From contig JAEWOS010000017.1 in NCBI GenBank assembly GCA_023460855.1, positions 23,158 through 87,157 on the forward strand: a stretch of DNA of 64,000 bases, in the 5' to 3' direction. The stretch is from Bacteroidota bacterium (lineage in GTDB: Bacteria; Bacteroidota; Bacteroidia; Flavobacteriales; Weeksellaceae). A program made the position numbers and the translations under genes. This document shows, piece by piece, positions 58,412 to 64,000 of the stretch. Every line of letters starts with the position of its first letter. The first letter of the stretch is position 1. The notes under the pieces were generated by a model. It was given only the letters and a program-made list of their open reading frames with translations, searched no databases and was not told the DNA's origin.

Positions 58412-59791
58412 ATGAAAGGATTTATACAAACACTACAAAACATCTGGAGCCTTAAGGAACTGAGAGACAAAATTCTCTTTACCCTGGGTATGATCCTTGT
58501 GTATAGATTCGCAACTTTTATCTCCCTTCCGGCAATTAACCTGTCGGAAGTTGGAGATTTATTGGAACACTACAAAGAGCAGGGCGGTAATAACCAGGGA
58601 GCAGGTCTTCTTGGTCTTTTATCTTCATTCACAGGTGGTGCATTCAGCCAGGCTTCTATTATGGCGCTCGGAATTATGCCGTACATCTCTGCATCCATTA
58701 TCGTGCAGCTGATGGGGATGGCAATTCCTTATCTGCAGAAACTTCAGAAAGACGGAGAATCGGGTAGAAATACGCTTAACCAGATTACGAGATGGCTTAC
58801 CATCGCAGTTTGTTTGGTTCAGGCTCCTTCTTACCTTACTTCTATTACGCAGGTTTTCCTGCCTTACGAGCAGTTTTCGCAGGCGTACTACATAGAGCCT
58901 ACAAGCATCATGTTCTGGCTGCCGAGTATTGTGATCCTGGTTGCAGGTTCTGTGTTTGCAATGTGGTTGGGAGAAAAAATTACAGACAAAGGTATCGGTA
59001 ACGGTATCTCTATCCTGATTATGATTGGTATTCTTGCCGGTCTTCCTCAGGCTTTCGTACAGGAATTTGTAACGCAGACCGGTAAGGGCGGTTCAGGAAC
59101 CATCATGATTCTTATCGAGGTGCTGTTCTGGATGCTGATGGTGCTTTGTGCCATTATCCTTTCCGTTGCAGTTCGTAAAATTCCGATTCAGTATGTAAGC
59201 CGTGCTCAGGCAAGAGGTAACGTAAGCCGCAATTTGATGGAAGGTGCACGACAGTGGATTCCGCTGAAAGTGAACGCCGCCGGTGTAATGCCGATCATCT
59301 TTGCGCAGGCGCTGATGTTCCTTCCGGGACTCCTCACAAAAGTGGATAATTCCAATACATTTTTTGCAGGATTCCAGGATGTATTCAGCTGGCAGTATAA
59401 TGTGCTCTTCGGGTTACTTATTATCATCTTTACATTCTTTTATACAGCGATAACAATTCCTGTAAATCAGATGGCAGATGACTTAAAACGTAACGGAGGA
59501 TTGATTCCAAAAGTAAGACCAGGGAAGGAAACCGCTGATTACATGGATGATATACTTTCAAAAATCACTTTGCCAGGTTCAATATTTTTAGCTATTTTTG
59601 CAGTCCTTCCGGCACTAGTGTACGGATGGCTGGTGGAGACGCAGAATTTCGCCCTGTTTTTCGGGGGAACTTCGCTGTTGATTATGGTTGGTGTGGTGCT
59701 GGACACTGTGCAGCAAATCAACACATATCTGCTGAACCACCATTATGATGGCTTGATGCAATCTAAATTATCAAGAACATCAAACCAATAA
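58412..59791 (+). CDS. secY: Preprotein translocase subunit SecY
   Basis: A 459-residue channel protein of the Sec translocon with ten membrane helices. FTGGAFSQASIMALGIMPYI and SASIIVQLM belong to the early helices, and the cytoplasmic loops carry RAQARGNVSRNLMEGARQWI and IPKVRPGKETADYMDDIL. Exports all of the signal-peptide proteins listed here. Standard position after rplO; infA follows 8 bp later. Confidence 0.98.
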   Translation: MKGFIQTLQNIWSLKELRDKILFTLGMILVYRFATFISLPAINLSEVGDLLEHYKEQGGNNQGAGLLGLLSSFTGGAFSQASIMALGIMPYISASIIVQLMGMAIPYLQKLQKDGESGRNTLNQITRWLTIAVCLVQAPSYLTSITQVFLPYEQFSQAYYIEPTSIMFWLPSIVILVAGSVFAMWLGEKITDKGIGNGISILIMIGILAGLPQAFVQEFVTQTGKGGSGTIMILIEVLFWMLMVLCAIILSVAVRKIPIQYVSRAQARGNVSRNLMEGARQWIPLKVNAAGVMPIIFAQALMFLPGLLTKVDNSNTFFAGFQDVFSWQYNVLFGLLIIIFTFFYTAITIPVNQMADDLKRNGGLIPKVRPGKETADYMDDILSKITLPGSIFLAIFAVLPALVYGWLVETQNFALFFGGTSLLIMVGVVLDTVQQINTYLLNHHYDGLMQSKLSRTSNQ

Positions 59792-59799
59792 GTAACTGA

Positions 59800-60015
59800 A
59801 TGGCAAAACAAAAACATATTGAACAGGATGGCGTGATCGTGGAAGCACTTTCTAACGCCATGTTTCGCGTGGAGCTGGAGAATGGCCACGTCCTGATCGC
59901 CCATATTTCCGGGAAGATGAGGATGCACTATATCAAACTGCTTCCTGGTGATAAGGTGAAACTGGAAATGTCACCGTACGACCTTACCAAAGGTCGCATC
60001 ACATTCAGATACTGA
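59800..60015 (+). CDS. infA: Translation initiation factor IF-1
   Basis: A 71-residue OB-fold factor that binds the 30S A site. KQKHIEQDGVIVEALSNAMF, RVELENGHVLIAHISGKMRM and YDLTKGRITFRY are conserved. Between secY and rpmJ, the usual order. Confidence 0.97.
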   Translation: MAKQKHIEQDGVIVEALSNAMFRVELENGHVLIAHISGKMRMHYIKLLPGDKVKLEMSPYDLTKGRITFRY

Positions 60016-60115
60016 TATCCGAAAAGTATTAATAAAACAACTGATTGGTGTAGCAGCCAATGATCGAGCAGGAAGCCTGTGCTTTCTGTAAATAGAAAAC
60101 AATTAAAGAAGAGCA

Positions 60116-60232
60116 ATGAAAGTTAGAGCATCTATCAAAAAAAGAAGTGCAGATTGCAAGATTGTGCGTCGTAAAGGTGTACTCTTCGTGATCAACAAGA
60201 AGAACCCAAAATTTAAACAAAGACAAGGCTAA
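60116..60232 (+). CDS. rpmJ: 50S ribosomal protein L36
   Basis: A 38-residue L36, MKVRASIKKRSADCKIVRRK with tail NPKFKQRQG. A zinc-type L36 has CxxC, a second Cys and a His; here only Cys14 is seen, with Lys/Val at the others, so this is the zinc-independent form. 100 bp after infA, 9 bp before rpsM. Confidence 0.95.
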   Translation: MKVRASIKKRSADCKIVRRKGVLFVINKKNPKFKQRQG

Positions 60233-60241
60233 AATTAAATT

Positions 60242-60619
60242 ATGGCGAGAATTTCAGGTATTGATTTACCAAAAAACAAAAGAGGCGTTATCGGTCTTAC
60301 TTACATCTACGGAATCGGAAGAAGCACTGCTTCCCAAATTCTAGAAGCAGCCGGTATCAGCGAAGACAAGAAAGTCAACGAATGGAATGACGATGAATTG
60401 GCCCTAATCAGAAACTTTATCACCGACAACATTAAAGTAGAAGGTGAATTGCGCTCAGAAGTTCAGCTGAACATCAAGCGTCTGATGGATATTGGTTGCC
60501 AACGAGGAATACGTCACAGACTGGGATTACCTTTAAGAGGCCAAAGAACGAAAAACAATTCTAGAACCCGTAAAGGAAGAAGAAAAACTGTTGCTAACAA
60601 GAAGAAAGCAAGTAAATAA
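60242..60619 (+). CDS. rpsM: 30S ribosomal protein S13
   Basis: A 125-residue S13 of the 30S head. ARISGIDLPKNKRGVIGLTY, IKRLMDIGCQRGIRHRLGLP and RGQRTKNNSRTRKGRRKTVA are diagnostic. First gene of the alpha-operon part of the superoperon. Confidence 0.98.
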   Translation: MARISGIDLPKNKRGVIGLTYIYGIGRSTASQILEAAGISEDKKVNEWNDDELALIRNFITDNIKVEGELRSEVQLNIKRLMDIGCQRGIRHRLGLPLRGQRTKNNSRTRKGRRKTVANKKKASK

Positions 60620-60639
60620 TCTTTTAGAATTATTAAATA

Positions 60640-61029
60640 ATGGCAAAACAGACTAAAGCAGTTAAAAAAAGAAAAGTAAAAGTTGAAGCTATTGGTGAAG
60701 CTCACATCCAGGCATCATTCAACAACATTATTATTTCTTTGACAAATAAAAACGGAGAAGTGATCTCCTGGGCGTCTGCCGGAAAAATGGGTTTCAGAGG
60801 TTCTAAGAAAAATACTCCTTTTGCTGCACAAATGGCGGCCGAAAACTGTGCTTCCGTAGCACATGAAGCTGGCCTCAGACGTGTAAAGGTTTTCGTGAAA
60901 GGTCCTGGTGCAGGTAGAGAATCTGCTATCAGAACAATTCACAATTCCGGGATTGAAGTTAGTGAAATCGTTGATGTGACACCTATGCCGCACAATGGTT
61001 GCAGACCACCAAAAAGAAGAAGAGTTTAA
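60640..61029 (+). CDS. rpsK: 30S ribosomal protein S11
   Basis: A 129-residue S11 of the platform. GEAHIQASFNNIIISLTNKN, SWASAGKMGFRGSKKNTPFA and VDVTPMPHNGCRPPKRRRV match. rpsD follows after 19 bp. Confidence 0.98.
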   Translation: MAKQTKAVKKRKVKVEAIGEAHIQASFNNIIISLTNKNGEVISWASAGKMGFRGSKKNTPFAAQMAAENCASVAHEAGLRRVKVFVKGPGAGRESAIRTIHNSGIEVSEIVDVTPMPHNGCRPPKRRRV

Positions 61030-61048
61030 TTTTTAGAATTTATCCATT

Positions 61049-61657
61049 ATGGCAAGATATATTGGTCCAAAAACCAAAATCGCACGTAAGTTTGGAGCAC
61101 CAATCTTCGGAGACGATAAAAATTTCGAGAAAAGAAAAAACCAGCCACCTGGTCAGCATGGTCCTAACAAAAGAAGAGGAGCGAAAAGATCAGAATATGC
61201 AATTCAGCTTACTGAAAAGCAAAAAGCAAAATATACCTATGGTATCCTGGAAAGACAGTTCGCCAATCTTTACGAAAAAGCGACCAGAGCAAAAGGTGTT
61301 ACCGGTGAAGTATTGCTTCAGCTTTGCGAATCAAGACTGGATAACGTGGTTTACAGATTTGGTTTTGCGAAAACTAGAGCAGGTGCAAGACAGCTGGTTT
61401 CTCACAGACACGTTACCGTTAACGGTGAAATCGTAAACATCCCTTCTTATACACTGAAAGCAGGTGATGTAATCGCTATCCGCGAAAAATCCAAGTCACT
61501 TGAAGTTGTTTCTGATGCGCTTGCGTCAAAAGCAAACTACGATTGGCTTCAGTTCAACGACGAAAAGAAGGAAGGTACCTTCATTTCTGCTCCTGAAAGA
61601 ATCCAGATTCCGGAAGACATCAAGGAACAGCTTATCGTAGAACTTTACAACAAATAA
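61049..61657 (+). CDS. rpsD: 30S ribosomal protein S4
   Basis: A 202-residue S4, a primary 16S binder. ARYIGPKTKIARKFGAPIFG opens it, and the S4 RNA-binding domain carries ESRLDNVVYRFGFAKTRAGA and RQLVSHRHVTVNGEIVNIPS. No N-terminal zinc cysteines are visible. rpoA follows after 30 bp. Confidence 0.98.
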   Translation: MARYIGPKTKIARKFGAPIFGDDKNFEKRKNQPPGQHGPNKRRGAKRSEYAIQLTEKQKAKYTYGILERQFANLYEKATRAKGVTGEVLLQLCESRLDNVVYRFGFAKTRAGARQLVSHRHVTVNGEIVNIPSYTLKAGDVIAIREKSKSLEVVSDALASKANYDWLQFNDEKKEGTFISAPERIQIPEDIKEQLIVELYNK

Positions 61658-61687
61658 TTTTTAAACAATCACTGCTCAACCAACAAT

Positions 61688-62683
61688 ATGGCAATTTTAC
61701 AATTCATAAAACCCGATAAAGTAATTCTTCTAAACTCGGACGATTTCCAAGGCCAGTTCGAATTCAGGCCGTTGGAACCGGGCTTTGGTCTTACAATCGG
61801 TAATGCTTTGAGAAGAGTGTTGCTTTCTTCTCTTGAAGGATACGCTATTTCATCCATCAAGATCGAAGGTGTAGAGCACGAATTTTCCACCATTCCCGGT
61901 GTAATAGAAGATGTAACGGAAATAATCCTTAACCTGAAGCAGCTTAGGCTGAAAGCACAGACCGAAAATCCGGGAACTGAGCAGGTTACAGCAAAAATTT
62001 CCGGACAAAACAATGTTACTGCCGGAGACCTTGGTAAATCCATCAAAGGTTTTGAGGTTTTGAACCCGGATCTGATCATTGCTACAATGAACAAAGACGT
62101 AAAGTTCGAAATTACATTTACCATCGAGAAAGGTAGAGGATATGTACCGTCTGAACAGAACAAAAGCAGCAACGCTCCGTTAGGAACTATTGCGATTGAT
62201 TCTATCTTCACCCCAATTAAAAAAGTGAAGTATGCGGTTGAAAACTATCGTGTTGAGCAAAAAACTGACTACGAAAAGCTGATTCTGGATATCGAAACAG
62301 ACGGTTCTATTTCACCTCAGAATGCGCTTACTGAAGCTTCCAAGATTTTAATTTATCATTTCATGCTGTTCTCCGATGAGAGAATTACACTGGAAACGGA
62401 AGCTGTGAAAGCAAGCATTCAGTACGATGAAGAAACCCTTCACACGAGACAGTTGCTGAAATCCAAACTGGCGGATATGGATCTTTCCGTGCGCGCGCTG
62501 AACTGCCTTAAGGCTGCAGAAGTGGAAACACTGGGAGAACTGGTATCTTACAGCAAGTCGGATCTGATGAAATTCAGAAATTTCGGTAAGAAATCCCTGA
62601 CTGAGCTTGAAGAGTTAGTGCATGCAAAAGGTCTTAACTTCGGTTTTGACGTTGCCAAATATAAGTTAGACGCTGATAAATAA
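61688..62683 (+). CDS. rpoA: DNA-directed RNA polymerase subunit alpha
   Basis: A 331-residue alpha subunit. The N-terminal assembly domain has FRPLEPGFGLTIGNALRRVL and LSSLEGYAISSIKIEGVEHE; the C-terminal domain, used for UP elements and activators, has VRALNCLKAAEVETLGELVS and MKFRNFGKKSLTELEELVHA. Normal bacteroidete length. Confidence 0.98.
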   Translation: MAILQFIKPDKVILLNSDDFQGQFEFRPLEPGFGLTIGNALRRVLLSSLEGYAISSIKIEGVEHEFSTIPGVIEDVTEIILNLKQLRLKAQTENPGTEQVTAKISGQNNVTAGDLGKSIKGFEVLNPDLIIATMNKDVKFEITFTIEKGRGYVPSEQNKSSNAPLGTIAIDSIFTPIKKVKYAVENYRVEQKTDYEKLILDIETDGSISPQNALTEASKILIYHFMLFSDERITLETEAVKASIQYDEETLHTRQLLKSKLADMDLSVRALNCLKAAEVETLGELVSYSKSDLMKFRNFGKKSLTELEELVHAKGLNFGFDVAKYKLDADK

Positions 62684-62689
62684 TAAACA

Positions 62690-63238
62690 ATGAGACACGG
62701 TAAAAAATTCAATCATTTAGGAAGAACGGCGCCGCACAGAAAAGCCATGCTTTCCAATATGGCATGTTCGCTGATCGAGCATAAAAGAATCAACACAACT
62801 GTAGCTAAGGCGAAAGCACTTAGAGTTTATGTTGAACCACTTCTTACAAAATCAAAAGAAGATACTACCCATAACAGAAGAACTGTTTTCTCTTACCTGC
62901 AAAGTAAGGAAGCTGTTACGGAACTTTTCCGTACGGTTGCTCCGAAAATTTCTGAGAGAAACGGTGGATACACCAGAATCATCAAGACAGGATTCAGACA
63001 GGGTGATTCAGCTGATATGGCGATGATCGAACTGGTAGATTTCAACGAACTGTACAATCCAAATGCAGAAGAGAAGAAAACTACAAGAAGAAGCAGAAGA
63101 TCTGCAGCTCCTAAGAAAGCTGAGGCTGCTGTTGCAGAAGTGAAAGAAACTCCAGCTGCTGAAGTGAAGGCTGAAGAGCCAAAAGCTGAAGCGCCGGAAG
63201 CTCCTGAAGCTGACGCTGCTGAAAAAACAGAAGAATAA
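62690..63238 (+). CDS. rplQ: 50S ribosomal protein L17 with acidic-Ala tail
   Basis: A 182-residue L17. RHGKKFNHLGRTAPHRKAML, CSLIEHKRINTTVAKAKALR and GYTRIIKTGFRQGDSADMAM form the usual 125-residue core. A tail of about 50 residues made of Ala, Glu, Lys and Pro (KAEAAVAEVKETPAAEVKAE and similar) follows, a common but functionally obscure extension in bacteroidetes. Last gene of the superoperon, followed by a strong terminator. Confidence 0.97.
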   Translation: MRHGKKFNHLGRTAPHRKAMLSNMACSLIEHKRINTTVAKAKALRVYVEPLLTKSKEDTTHNRRTVFSYLQSKEAVTELFRTVAPKISERNGGYTRIIKTGFRQGDSADMAMIELVDFNELYNPNAEEKKTTRRSRRSAAPKKAEAAVAEVKETPAAEVKAEEPKAEAPEAPEADAAEKTEE

Positions 63239-63256
63239 GATTCTCTTAATTACGAT

Positions 63257-63292
63257 AAACTCCGCATTGTTTACAGTGCGGAGTTTTTTTTT
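63257..63292 (+). terminator. Terminator of the ribosomal superoperon
   Basis: A 10-bp stem AAACTCCGCA/TGCGGAGTTT (63257-63286) extended inward by TGT/ACA, with a run of nine T residues (63284-63292). Strong by inspection. Confidence 0.93.
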
Positions 63293-63309
63293 GATTAAGT
63301 GCAGCCTGC

Positions 63310-63651
63310 TTATTGTCCGCCGGCTTTCTTAAGCCCGATAACAGAATTTTCCTGCGTGATGATCAGGCTGTCCGGCTTTACAACAACGTCTACGCCGTTT
63401 TCACTGTAAAGCTTATTGCCGTTCTGCTCACCTGCTTCTTTCACGCGGATTGTGTGATTGTTGCTGTTGATGGAAATGAACTCAGCGCCTTCAAATGTGG
63501 TATAAGTAACAAGAGCATTGCTTCCGTCTTCCGCAACATAACGTACAGGTGCCGGTGTTTCGTCTGCTTTTATTACTCCGGTATTGCCACCGTCTTTTTT
63601 GCAGGAAACAAGGGCTGTGGCAAAAAGTACCGCTATAAACAGTTTTTTCAT
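63310..63651 (-). CDS. Small lipoprotein, possibly lysozyme-inhibitor (MliC)-like
   Basis: A 113-residue lipoprotein from ATG 63651 (MKKLFIAVLFATALVSCKK, Cys17). The mature domain, RYVAEDGSNALVTYTTFEGA then GNKLYSENGVDVVVKPDSL, has the strand pattern and the Y-x-dG motif of MliC/PliC inhibitors, but the usual cysteines are absent and the match is weak. It reads toward the ribosomal terminator and away from eno. Confidence 0.6.
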   Translation of the reverse strand: MKKLFIAVLFATALVSCKKDGGNTGVIKADETPAPVRYVAEDGSNALVTYTTFEGAEFISINSNNHTIRVKEAGEQNGNKLYSENGVDVVVKPDSLIITQENSVIGLKKAGGQ

Positions 63652-63808
63652 TTTGTTCTTATTTAAAAATTTTCTTTTAAAGATAAGGATTTCTCCCAAA
63701 ATGGATTGATCCGCGATGATCTCCAGATTACATCAACCCAGTCAGTTTTTTATGTTTTTTTATGAATTTCCATGCATAAATCATTTCTGCCGAGCCATAA
63801 ATTATCCG

Positions 63809-63816
63809 TAAATTTG
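63809..63816 (+). promoter_or_regulatory. Candidate -7 element for eno
   Basis: TAAATTTG matches TAnnTTTG, 58 bp before the eno ATG. I found no convincing TTG at -33. Confidence 0.5.
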
Positions 63817-63873
63817 TAGGAACAGCCTGACGCTTTTCGGGTTTCATTCGCAAACATTAAATAAAACTATACA

Positions 63874-64000
63874 ATGAGCTACATTTCGTACATTGAAGCA
63901 AGACAGATTCTTGATTCCCGTGGAAATCCCACAGTAGAAGTTGACGTATTTACAGAAAGCGGTGCAATGGGCCGCGCTGCAGTTCCTTCCGGTGCTTCTA
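63874..64000 (+). CDS. eno: Enolase, N-terminal part (cut by window edge)
   Basis: Only the first 42 codons are visible: MSYISYIEARQILDSRGNPT, then VEVDVFTESGAMGRAAVPSG. RQILDSRGNPTVEV and AAVPSGAS are the invariant start of enolase, which converts 2-phosphoglycerate to phosphoenolpyruvate. The frame is open at the right edge. Confidence 0.95.
   Translation, partial: MSYISYIEARQILDSRGNPTVEVDVFTESGAMGRAAVPSGAS

Noticed and set aside
1..64000. tRNA and rRNA genes
   Set aside because: No cloverleaf or rRNA-like segment was recognised on either strand by reading; a covariance-model scan would settle it.

Overview
The window looks like the chromosome of a member of the Bacteroidota, most likely a flavobacterium of the Weeksellaceae/Chryseobacterium type. 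The evidence is a low GC content, promoters of the TTG-N18/19-TAnnTTTG kind instead of E. coli -35/-10 boxes, a GLPGLI-family protein, many short lipoproteins, and flavobacterial ribosomal proteins. Genus is inference. I saw no tRNA, rRNA, CRISPR array, transposase or integrase.

Region 1 (1-13.4 kb, minus strand) is a surface-polysaccharide locus. It reads from 13390 down past the left edge and probably starts at a good promoter near 13454-13482. It holds a membrane-anchored polyprenyl-phosphate-type glycosyltransferase, a polytopic membrane protein, a Wzm/Wzt ABC exporter whose Wzt carries a C-terminal cargo domain, an FkbM-type methyltransferase, and nine more glycosyltransferases (eight GT2-like, one GT32-like; the last is cut by the window edge). 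Genes abut or overlap, so this is one assembly-and-export operon.

Region 2 (13.5-25.7 kb) is mixed housekeeping: HtrA/DegP protease, a U32 tRNA-hydroxylation-type protein, a ferredoxin with 5-formyl-THF cyclo-ligase, a coupled single-pass membrane protein and lipoprotein of unknown role, an Ala-rich lipoprotein, a SpoU methyltransferase, ChrA, RmuC, a YCII-like lipoprotein, nicotinate phosphoribosyltransferase and Dps.

Region 3 is the str/S10/spc/alpha ribosomal superoperon: rpsL-rpsG-fusA-rpsJ at 25.9-29.4 kb, then rplC to rplQ at 49.3-63.2 kb, including secY, infA, rpmJ and rpoA. It is split between rpsJ and rplC by about 19.9 kb of unrelated DNA. rplC has its own strong promoter at 49134-49163, so the distal half does not depend on read-through.

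Region 4 is that 19.9-kb insert (29.4-49.2 kb), the most interesting part. It contains core-like genes (htpG, an aldo/keto reductase, an iron-permease-like protein, a Na+/H+ antiporter) and at least five small two-gene modules. Each module is a short exported protein or lipoprotein followed by a membrane or periplasmic partner: 29718+30012, 31006+31469, 33267+33728, 37934+38434, 39643+40844. Four are preceded by a near-identical leader (TTGCATAGTTTTAG plus TTTTAG repeats, 47-55 nt before the start codon). Gaps between modules carry two families of dispersed hairpin repeats, a 27-bp degenerate copy of the rpsJ 3' end (32797-32823), a truncated pseudogene copy of the 3' end of a neighbouring 891-codon gene, and a frameshifted lipoprotein gene. 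The layout suggests a hotspot where exported-protein cassettes come and go. Their function is unknown. Toxin/immunity or secreted-peptide maturation are guesses.

The right edge holds a small lipoprotein gene and the first 42 codons of enolase.
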